Part shown: positions 11,801 through 23,800 of the stretch, piece by piece
How positions within the stretch are numbered: position 1 is the first letter of the stretch
Layout: each line of letters begins with the position of its first letter
Assembly (NCBI RefSeq): GCF_037975245.1
Contig: NC_092581.1
Span: forward strand, 11,559,303 to 11,623,302
Direction of reading: 5' to 3'
DNA from: Apostichopus japonicus
Taxonomy: Eukaryota > Echinodermata > Holothuroidea > Aspidochirotida > Stichopodidae
Length of the DNA stretch: 64,000 bases
Position numbers and translations under genes: made by a program
Notes under the pieces: model-generated
Databases searched by the model: none
Seen by the model: only the letters and a program-made list of their open reading frames with translations
What the model was told of the DNA's origin: nothing

Positions 11801-14800
11801 CACAAATGTTAATAATATTATCTAATGAAGAGGTTAATCATGTTGGTTCAGTTTGCTTCTCTTGGCTATGAGGGATAGGGTTGAAGGGTGGGTTCTTAAT
11901 TACAAGCATCTGTACCACAAATGTTAATATTATCTAATGGAGAGGTTAATCATGTTGGTTTGGTTTGCATCTCCTGGCTATGAGGGATAGGGTTGAAGGG
12001 TGGGTTCTTAATTACAAGCATCTGTACCACAAATGTTAATAATATTATCTAATGAAGAGGTTAATCATGTTGGTTCAGGTTTGCTTCTCTTGGCTATGAG
12101 GGATAGGGTTGAAGGGTGGGTTCTTAATTACAAGCATCTCTACCACAAATGTTAATAATATTATCTAATGAAGAGGTTAATCATGTTGGTTCAGTTTGCT
12201 TCTCTTGGCTATGAGGGATAGGGTTGAAGGGTGGGTTCTTAATTACAAGCATCTGTACCACAAATGTTAATAATATTATCTAATGAAGAGGTTAATCATG
12301 TTGGTTCAGTTTGCTTCTCTTGGCTATGAGGGATAGGGTTGAAGGGTGGGTTCTTAATTACAAGCATCTGTACCACAAATGTTAACAATATTATCTAATG
12401 AAGAGGTTAATCATGTTGGTTCAGTTTGCTTCTCTTGGCTATGAGGGATAGGGTTGAAGGGTGGGTTCTTAATTACAAGCATCTGTACCACAAATGTTAA
12501 TAATATTATCTAATGAAGAGGTTAATCATGTTGGTTCAGTTTGCTTCTCTTGGCTATGAGGGATAGGGTTGAAGGGTGGGTTCTTAATTACAAGCATCTG
12601 TACCACAAATGTTAATAATATTATCTAATGAAGAGGTTAATCATGTTGGTTCAGTTTGCTTCTCCTGGCTATGAGGGATAGAGATGAAGGGTGGGTTCTT
12701 AATTACAAGCATCTGTACCACAAATGTTAATATTATCTAATGAAGAGGTTTATCATGTTGGTTCAGTTTGCTTCTCCTGACTATGAGGGATAGGGTTGAA
12801 GGGTGGGTTCTTAATTACAAGCATCTGTACCACAAATGTTAATAATATTATCTAATGAAGAGGTTAATCATGTTGGTTCAGTTTGCTTCTCCTTGCTATG
12901 AGGGATAGGGTTGAAGGGTGGGTTCTTAATTACAAGCATCTGTACCACAAATGTTAATATTATCTAATGGAGAGGTTAATCATGTTGGTTTGGTTTGCAT
13001 CTCCTGGCTATGAGGGATAGGGTTGAAGGGTGGGTTCTTAATTACAAGCATCTGTACCACAAATGTTAATAATATTATCTAATGAAGAGGTTAAACATGT
13101 TGGTTCAGTTTGCTTCTCTTGGCTATGAGGGATAGGGTTGAAGGGTGGGTTCTTAATTACAAGCATCTGTACCACAAATGTTAATATTATCTAATGGAGA
13201 GGTTAATCATGTTGGTTTGGTTTGCATCTCCTGGCTATGAGGGATAGGGTTGAAGGGTGGGTTCTTAATTACAAGCATCTGTACCACAAATGTTAATAAT
13301 ATTATCTAATGAAGAGGTTAATCATGTTGGTTCAGGTTTGCTTCTCTTGGCTATGAGGGATAGGGTTGAAGGGTGGGTTCTTAATTACAAGCATCTCTAC
13401 CACAAATGTTAATAATATTATCTAATGAAGAGGTTAATCATGTTGGTTCAGTTTGCTTCTCTTGGCTATGAGGGATAGGGTTGAAGGGTGGGTTCTTAAT
13501 TACAAGCATCTGTACCACAAATGTTAATAATATTATCTAATGAAGAGGTTAATCATGTTGGTTCAGTTTGCTTCTCTTGGCTATGAGGGATAGGGTTGAA
13601 GGGTGGGTTCTTAATTACAAGCATCTGTACCACAAATGTTAATAATATTATCTAATGAAGAGGTTAATCATGTTGGTTCAGTTTGCTTCTCTTGGCTATG
13701 AGGGATAGGGTTGAAGGGTGGGTTCTTAATTACAAGCATCTGTACCACAAATGTTAATAATATTATCTAATGAAGAGGTTAATCATGTTGGTTCAGTTTG
13801 CTTCTCTTGGCTATGAGGGATAGGGTTGAAGGGTGGGTTCTTAATTACAAGCATCTGTACCACAAATGTTAATAATATTATCTAATGAAGAGGTTAATCA
13901 TGTTGGTTCAGTTTGCTTCTCCTGGCTATGAGGGATAGAGATGAAGGGTGGGTTCTTAATTACAAGCATCTGTACCACAAATGTTAATATTATCTAATGA
14001 AGAGGTTTATCATGTTGGTTCAGTTTGCTTCTCCTGACTATGAGGGATAGGGTTGAAGGGTGGGTTCTTAATTACAAGCATCTGTACCACAAATGTTAAT
14101 AATATTATCTAATGAAGAGGTTAATCATGTTGGTTCAGTTTGCTTCTCTTGGCTATGAGGGATAGGGTTGAAGGGTGGGTTCTTAATTACAAGCATCTGT
14201 ACCACAAATGTTAATAATATTATCTAATGAAGAGGTTAATCATGTTGGTTCAGTTTGCTTCTCCTGACTATGAGGGATAGGGTTGAAGGGTGGGTTCTTA
14301 ATTACAAGCATCTGTACCACAAATGTTAATAATATTATCTAATGAAGAGGTTACTCATGTTGGTTCAGTTTGCTTCTCTTGGCTATGAGGGATAGGGTTG
14401 AAGGGTGGGTTCTTAATTACAAGCATCTGTACCACAAATGTTAATAATATTATCTAATGAAGAGGTTAATCATGTTGGTTCAGTTTGCTTCTCTTGGCTA
14501 TGAGGGATAGGGTTGAAGGGTGGGTTCTTAATTACAAGCATCTGTACCACAAATGTTAATAATATTATCTAATGAAGAGGTTAATCATGTTGGTTCAGTT
14601 TGCTTCTCTTGGCTATGAGGGATAGGGTTGAAGGGTGGGTTCTTAATTACAAGCATCTGTACCACAAATGTTAATAATATTATCTAATGAAGAGGTTAAT
14701 CATGTTGGTTCAGTTTGCTTCTCCTGGCTATGAGGGATAGAGATGAAGGGTGGGTTCTTAATTACAAGCATCTGTACCACAAATGTTAATAATATTATCT

Positions 14801-17800
14801 AATGAAGAGGTTAATCATGTTGGTTCAGTTTGCTTCTCCTGGCTATGAGGGATAGAGATGAAGGGTGGGTTCTTAATTACAAGCATCTGTACCACAAATG
14901 TTAATAATATTATCTAATGAAGAGGTTAATCATGTTGGTTCAGTTTGCTTCTCTTGGCTATGAGGGATAGGGTTGAAGGGTGGGTTCTTAATTACAAGCA
15001 TCTGTACCACAAATGTTAATAATATTATCTAATGAAGAGGTTAATCATGTTGGTTCAGTTTGCTTCTCTTGGCTATGAGGGATAGGGTTGAAGGGTGGGT
15101 TCTTAATTACAAGCATCTGTACCACAAATGTTAATATTATCTAATGAAGAGGTTTATCATGTTGGTTCAGTTTGCTTCTCCTGACTATGAGGGATAGGGT
15201 TGAAGGGTGGGTTCTTAATTACAAGCATCTGTACCACAAATGTTAATAATATTATCTAATGAAGAGGTTAATCATGTTGGTTCAGTTTGCTTCTCTTGGC
15301 TATGAGGGATAGGGTTGAAGGGTGGGTTCTTAATTACAAGCATCTGTACCACAAATGTTAATAATATTATCTAATGAAGAGGTTAATCATGTTGGTTCAG
15401 TTTGCTTCTCTTGGCTATGAGGGATAGGGTTGAAGGGTGGGTTCTTAATTACAAGCATCTGTACCACAAATGTTAATAATATTATCTAATGAAGAGGTTA
15501 ATCATGTTGGTTCAGTTTGCTTCTCTTGGCTATGAGGGATAGGGTTGAAGGGTGGGTTCTTAATTACAAGCATCTGTACCACAAATGTTAATAATATTAT
15601 CTAATGAAGAGGTTTATCATGTTGGTTCAGTTTGCTTCTCCTGACTATGAGGGATAGGGTTGAAGGGTGGGTTCTTAATTACAAGCATCTGTACCACAAA
15701 TGTTAATAATATTATCTAATGAAGAGGTTACTCATGTTGGTTCAGTTTGCTTCTCTTGGCTATGAGGGATAGGGTTGAAGGGTGGGTTCTTAATTACAAG
15801 CATCTGTACCACAAATGTTAATAATATTATCTAATGAAGAGGTTAATCATGTTGGTTCAGTTTGCTTCTCTTGGCTATGAGGGATAGGGTTGAAGGGTGG
15901 GTTCTTAATTACAAGCATCTGTACCACAAATGTTAATAATATTATCTAATGAAGAGGTTAATCATGTTGGTTCAGTTTGCTTCTCTTGGCTATGAGGGAT
16001 AGGGTTGAAGGGTGGGTTCTTAATTACAAGCATCTGTACCACAAATGTTAATAATATTATCTAATGAAGAGGTTAATCATGTTGGTTCAGTTTGCTTCTC
16101 CTGGCTATGAGGGATAGAGATGAAGGGTGGGTTCATAATTACAAGCATCTGTACCACAAATGTTAATAATATTATCTAATGAAGAGGTTAATCATGTTGG
16201 TTCAGTTTGCTTCTCTTGGCTATGAGGGATAGGGTTGAAGGGTGGGTTCTTAATTACAAGCATCTGTACCACAAATGTTAATAATATTATCTAATGAAGA
16301 GGTTAATCATGTTGGTTCAGTTTGCTTCTCTTGGCTATGAGGGATAGGGTTGAAGGGTGGGTTCTTAATTACAAGCATCTGTACCACAAATGTTAATAAT
16401 ATTATCTAATGAAGAGGTTAATCATGTTGGTTCAGTTTGCTTCTCTTGGCTATGAGGGATAGGGTTGAAGGGTGGGTTCTTAATTACAAGCATCTGTACC
16501 ACAAATGTTAATAATATTATCTAATGAAGAGGTTAATCATGTTGGTTCAGTTTGCTTCTCCTGGCTATGAGGGATAGAGATGAAGGGTGGGTTCTTAATT
16601 ACAAGCATCTGTACCACAAATGTTAATAATATTATCTAATGAAGAGGTTAATCATGTTGGTTCAGTTTGCTTCTCTTGGCTATGAGGGATAGGGTTGAAG
16701 GGTGGGTTCTTAATTACAAGCATCTGTACCACAAATGTTAATAATATTATCTAATGAAGAGGTTAATCATGTTGGTTCAGTTTGCTTCTCTTGGCTATGA
16801 GGGATAGGGTTGAAGGGTGGGTTCTTAATTACAAGCATCTGTACCACAAATGTTAATAATATTATCTAATGAAGAGGTTAATCATGTTGGTTCAGTTTGC
16901 TTCTCTTGGCTATGAGGGATAGGGTTGAAGGGTGGGTTCTTAATTACAAGCATCTGTACCACAAATGTTAATAATATTATCTAATGAAGAGGTTAATCAT
17001 GTTGGTTCAGTTTGCTTCTCTTGGCTATGAGGGATAGGGTTGAAGGGTGGGTTCTTAATTACAAGCATCTGTACCACAAATGTTAATAATATTATCTAAT
17101 GAAGAGGTTAATCATGTTGGTTCAGTTTGCTTCTCTTGGCTATGAGGGATAGGGTTGAAGGGTGGGTTCTTAATTACAAGCATCTGTACCACAAATGTTA
17201 ATAATATTATCTAATGAAGAGGTTAATCATGTTGGTTCAGTTTGCTTCTCTTGGCTATGAGGGATAGGGTTGAAGGGTGGGTTCTTAATTACAAGCATCT
17301 GTACCACAAATGTTAATAATATTATCTAATGAAGAGGTTAATCATGTTGGTTCAGTTTGCTTCTCTTGGCTATGAGGGATAGGGTTGAAGGGTGGGTTCT
17401 TAATTACAAGCATCTGTACCACAAATGTTAATATTATCTAATGGAGAGGTTAATCATGTTGGTTTGGTTTGCATCTCCTGGCTATGAGGGATAGGGTTGA
17501 AGGGTGGGTTCTTAATTACAAGCATCTGTACCACAAATGTTAATAATATTATCTAATGAAGAGGTTAATCATGTTGGTTCAGTTTGCTTCTCTTGGCTAT
17601 GAGGGATAGGGTTGAAGGGTGGGTTCTTAATTACAAGCATCTGTACCACAAATGTTAATATTAGCTAATGGAGAGGTTAATCATGTTGGTTCAGTTTGCT
17701 TCTCCTGACTATGAGGGATAGGGTTGAAGGGTGGGTTCTTAATTACAAGCATCTGTACCACAAATGTTAATAATATCTAATGGAGAGGTTAATCATGTTG

Positions 17801-20800
17801 GTTCAGTTTGCTTCTCCTGACTATGAGGGATAGGGTTGAAGGGTGGGTTCTTAATTACAAGCATCTGTACCACAAATGTTAATATTATCTAATGGAGAGG
17901 TTAATCATGTTGGTTTGGTTTGCTTCTCCTGGCTATGAGGGATAGAGATGAAGGGTGGGTTCTTAATTACAAGCATCTGTATCACAAATGTTAATATTAT
18001 CTAATGGAGAGGTTAATCATGTTGGTTTGGTTTGCTTCTCCTGGCTATGAGGGATAGGGTTGAAGGGTGGGTTCTTAATTACAAGCATTTGTACCACAAA
18101 CGTTAATTATATCTAATGGAGAAGTTAATCATGTTGGTTTGGTTTGCTTCTCCTGGCTATGAGGGATGAAGGGTGGGTTCTTAATTACAAGGTCAAATCT
18201 GTTTACCTTCTCCTGGTCTTGAGGTGTAGGCTGAGCTTGCCCCGGTACAGCTCCTGGAAGAGGCACAGTTGAACCCACCTGAGAAAAGAGCATAAAAATA
18301 TGATACAATTACAATTAACCTCATTTTATTAAGGTCAGTGGTATTAAATGGAAGCCTGCTGGATTTGCAAGATGTACTTCTAATTTCATGCAACTTTGAT
18401 CGGTTCCAGCCGAAATTTGTCTTGCTTCTGAATATTCATGAGAAACTGGCATAAACAACCAATCCCATCTGGCCAGTCCTATTAAACCAATCTCTCTCAG
18501 TCTCTGTCTATATCTCTTGACTTTTTGGTCTAAAGTCACAGTCAATTCACATTATTGTACAAAGCATTTATTCATATTTAATTCATTTCCACAAGCTGAG
18601 TATTACACAAAGTGTCTTTGAAACCCCATACTTTGTATGTCTATAATATTGTAAATGACACCTATGCAATCTCTAACATAGTTCTCTTCAAGGTGAGTCA
18701 AACCCTGCACACAGTTAGTTCTTAGTCAATGTTCTGCACTTACTCCTGGTAATAGATGAGGCAACCCTCTCTGCATTGCTCTTGGATCCAACTGCTGCAT
18801 CCTGGCAGTTAATCCACCAGCGGCCAATACTTGGGATAAACCTTCCGGGTGACGTTCAAACCCTTGGCGCCTTGGGTCAATTCCATCCAAGGGTCCACCT
18901 CTACCCTCCATGGGTCCGCCTCTACCCTCCATGGGTCCGCCTCTACCCTCCATGGGTCCGCCTCTACCCTCCATGGGTCCGCCTCTACCCTCCATGGGCC
19001 CGCCTCTACCCTCCATGGGTCCACCTCTACCCTCCATGGGACCGCCTCTACCCTCCATGGGTCCGCCTCTAGCATCCATTGGTCCTCTGGGATCCATTCC
19101 CCCTTGTCTTGGTGGCATACCCAGAGGATCTAAAAGTGGGAGATAAAAATTTATCGTCATTGAGATGGTGTGAGGGACTAATTTAGTTTGCTTTTGTGAG
19201 ATATATTTACTGGTTTTGAGCAGATGATATTATGTCAAATAATATCAAAATTTTACAAAGCAGATTTTTTTTCTCTCTAAAAGGATGATTTTAGGCAGAA
19301 TATTAGTCCAAGGAAAAGGTTAGAGGTAATTGTTGGTAATATATCAAATATACTGAATCTCTGGAACGTTCCTTTAAGGCTAAATTGATAATTACGTCAG
19401 CTCCCCAGTACAGGCCTTCCATGTTAATACACACTGTTTTATGAATTCTAATAACTCAACCCCAAACATACATGTGTTTTTACATATGTATATTCCACAG
19501 GACACCCTTGGACGACTTTCAACACCATTGGTCCTTAAAAACTCTCTAGTTCATTGCAAATATGTCACTTGGAGGCCATGAAAGTCTTACATTTTCCCTT
19601 TGAGGTCTTGTATTGCATATGAGGACCTCAGCTACTGGTCAATATGTTACACTTCAATATGTTAGACTAAGTTGTCCAGCCACTTTCACTGATAAAACCC
19701 CACTTTGTTTAAAGGTCATTTCTCACAATTTTAAAGTGTTCAACAAATACAACCTGGACAGATGTGCTTTCCAACAATCTACAACATCGTAAAATGAATC
19801 GTGTCTAAAGTCATCCTTTAAACAATGATCCTAATCATGGGTTACCTACCAGTATAAGCAAAACGCAGCGCTAAATTTTAAATAAAACTTTCCTCGTACC
19901 TGGCCTTTGCTCCATACTCGGAACAATATTTCTTCCACATATAATTTAGAAGATAACATATATGGGATCAGTTTTTATCTTCCTTCAGTTTTTGAGCAAA
20001 TCTTTATGCTATATGCTTCCTTGGTTTATAAACCAATCTTTACTTTATAACTTTATTACTTCAACTGACCTTTCACCTTAACACAATGTTGTAGATATTC
20101 TCTATATTATATTGACAATGTTCCCAAAGTTGTGAAAGTCAAAAAATAAAGTCTGTCTTAGTTGGATAAATTACCCAATGTCTCAATCTCATTTATAATA
20201 TGTTTACTAATTTCATTTCATAAAAAATCTCTAGAAATTATGAAGGGCGGGGGTGGGGGGGGGGGAACAGCACTGTTATGTTGCAAGATTTTCACATTTT
20301 GACCTCTGCTGACCTAACATGCCCTTTGACTCCCTCAAAAATATAAGTATGGGATAAAAAATATATAATCCCCATGTTAGACATTGCGAGGTTGGTTTAC
20401 ATGCTTTGCATTGAGTGTTGAGATTTTTAGGGGAAACACATGAGACAAATTTCAACTACTCTTTACAACTAAGCTTGAACTACGCTTTCAACTACCCTTT
20501 ACAGCTCTATCAGTGAAGGGCCATGCAAAAAAAAAACATAATTGAATACACACAGTGAGTCAAATTGAAGAGACTGCTTCACATGGCCTAGCATTTAAGA
20601 TTCACATTGTAGTAATCAATGATACAATCTAATTAATTAATTAGTCCTGTTCACTTACTCTGCCCGTTGCCTCGTCTTCCTTGGTCTTTGACGAAAGGAT
20701 CTGTAAAACAATAATTATCAGTTATTAAAAAAAAACCAAGAATTAGCAGTTAATTAAAAAAAAATTAAACTGAAAACTGCCAATCAATCTTTTGCTGACA

Positions 20801-23800
20801 TTGTGGCTTACCCACTCAATTGACCTTCATATATGTCCTTGTGTTTATTTGTTAGTGGTTTTGTCTTAATTTAACACAGATGTTTGTTTCTTTTAATAAT
20901 AATAATAATCATAAATTTTTTACAACACTTAAGCGACCACAAAGAAGCCCCAAGGGCATGTGGATTACGACTTGCACGTCGGGTGGCTTCCAATTTAACA
21001 TCTTAACTCAAATTTGGAATCTTTTCAACTTTAGAAAGTCATTTCAGATGGGAAAACCGTATATTGCTCTTGGATGAAAAAAACCCACCTTACCATGACT
21101 CGATCAAGGATCAAACCCCCAAACCTTCCGATTGCTTAGCCTCATTGCTTCAAATGCCACCGCCTTTATCCACTCGGCCACAGCACCGGTACAAAGTCTT
21201 AATTAAAGTCTTCAGATTTCCTTGTATCATCCTGTGCCTCTAATTAGGCTTTATTTTAGATAGATGGCCATGCATCATTAATGTCGTATCAGCATTATTA
21301 TCATTAACTTCCACGGCCAATAAAAATAATTTTCTTTGTGGGACACAGCAAAATTTTGCAACTGATTTGCTTTCAAATCAACACAGACAATATAAAATGC
21401 TCACCTTGTTCCATTGGTCCACCATGGTCCCCTGGGATCCCTCCTCGGCCCGGCTCCCCGGGATGCATCATCATCATGCCGTGAGCCCCTGGGCCCTGTC
21501 TGCTACCACCAGAGGGCGGTTGTCCCTGGTTCATGAGACTGTGATTTCCAGATGGACCCCTCCCGTCCGGAAACCTGCCTTCGTTCAGTCCACCTCCTGA
21601 AAGAACAGAAGAAATCACTCCTCTTAACCAGCAATGTTAGTAAAATAGATAGAACTGTCAAAGAAATCACCCAGATTCCAGTAGGTAAAATATATATATA
21701 TATTATATATATGTAAAATATATATATTATATATAATATGTAAAATATATGTATTATACAGATATAGTATGTAAAATATATATAATTTATAAAAACTAGT
21801 ATGTAAAATACATATAATATATTTATTGCATGTAAAATATGTATTATATCTATATTGTATGTATAATATATAAATATGTCAAACAGCTGCATGTTGAAGC
21901 AACAAAGATCTTGTAGCAGTAGTTAGTTGTAACTACTGCAGAAATCAAGCAAATGCACAAAACACAAATATGTTGCTAATATTGTGTCTGTTACAAATGT
22001 CCCGAAAAGAGCATTTCAACATCAAATGTTGAAATACTTTTTAAAAATCAACGCCTTTGGCTAAAATAGTGATTACTTCAAGTTACAAATTGCTATTCTT
22101 CATAATCTGTAGGAAGAATTTAAATTCTGCAATGACCATAAACCACATATTAGTAACATCTGTAGCTGAAGCATTATAGCTTTACCTTGTTGCTGCATCA
22201 AACCCGGTATACCAGCCTGAGGGCCCTGTCTACCCTGCAAGCCTCCTGGCAAAACTGGTCCTGGCCCAGTCCTTTGGGGGACCAACCCAGGCTCGGGACC
22301 CCGCAAGTCTCCATGGGGTCCACGTCCACCGTGGTTCGGCTGAGCAGCTGACATCTGTTGAAGCTGGCTTGGAGGAGGTGGGATGGGCTGGGGCACCTGA
22401 GGAGGGGCCACTGCCTGTGGCTGACCCTGAGATGAACCAGGCTGTTGTTCAGGGGGTAGGATGGGCTGTGGGGCATCATTCTGTTTGTGGAGTAATGTCT
22501 ATTGAAAGGGCGAAACAGATCAAGCAAGTTACAGTACATTGCAGTTATCATATAAAATGTGCAAGCCTATAGGGACGAGTTCCTCAATGGGCTTCCCTTA
22601 AGCCAAATCTGGGCCCATGGGAGATTTGAATCCCACGAAACATATCATGCCACAAATATGGTACTTATTGGCTACACAGACCCTTACAGTCATAGACGTT
22701 CTCTCTGGCCTTTCTATAAAAGTTACTTGAGAACCCCTGGTGTCTGGTAAAACTGTAATCTAGCGTCGTTTACATATATGCGAGGATGAATGACCTCAGA
22801 TAAAGCTTCACAGCAAATTCATCGACCTCAATATGACTGTGGAAATATGAATTATTCACTCAGCAAACCTGACATCACACACCACAATGCCAAACAAAAT
22901 TACCTACAGATATCAACAGAGATCATCAAGAAATTCTTTCTACGCACGTAGTGTCTTCACAATGACATGATATGCATACACACATTCTAAGCTTCAAATT
23001 AGCAAACTGTTAAAAATTTAAAACCTCTCTTACATCTGCATTCATTCATTTCCATCTTGTACTCTGAGCAGTTTTGCAGTGCTAAACAGTATGGTAACCG
23101 GTAAGCTAAATTTGTCTTTATCACTTCTGTTTGGTTGCTCGGTATTTGCTATACAATTCTTGAGGCTTCAGACACCCTCGACAAATTTAAAAATATATTT
23201 AGAGCAAATGGGACTTTTCCCAAGAAGAGTTGGACATTTGTCAAAGACAAAATTCAAAAATACCTACCATGGCAACTTCCGGACTCACTATCCTCATGAC
23301 CACCTGGGCTTGAAGTAGAGCGTAGGCCAGCTGGGGGTTCTGGAGGAGCATGTTACGAGCCTCCACTGGATTATTCTGAATAACAATCTATTCATACACA
23401 GACAGACAAAAGAAAGGATTCAAGTAAAACAACAATAGACAGCTTGGGCATCATCACATAATGTAATTCAAATAGACCAATCAGGAGGAAGGCAACAAAA
23501 GAGGTCTTCCGCTGATATAAATCAGTCAAAGCCTATTGGTCATTTGGAGAGACATTTAAAGGGAGTGAAGACTCGCGCACAAAGAACCATCTCATGCCGG
23601 TAATCTGACCTAGTTTCGAATGAGGTGTAGCAGAAGTGTTAGACACCACCATCGATCCCAGAAGGTACACACACAGCTTGCTACCTTCGGTAATTAGACA
23701 CTAGTGTACAGTCAATTCATGCAGCTACTGTCAATACTCACAACACAGTGTACATACCAGTTGGACATCTCAGGTCCAGATAAAAGATAACAAGGTATCA

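Noticed and set aside
10948-18191. CRISPR-like regular repeats
   Set aside because: Units are contiguous tandem copies without unique spacers, inside an intron of a eukaryotic gene.
18776-19146. Long plus-strand open frames opposite CSTF2 exon 9
   Set aside because: Antisense shadows of the 21-bp MEGRGGP coding repeat.
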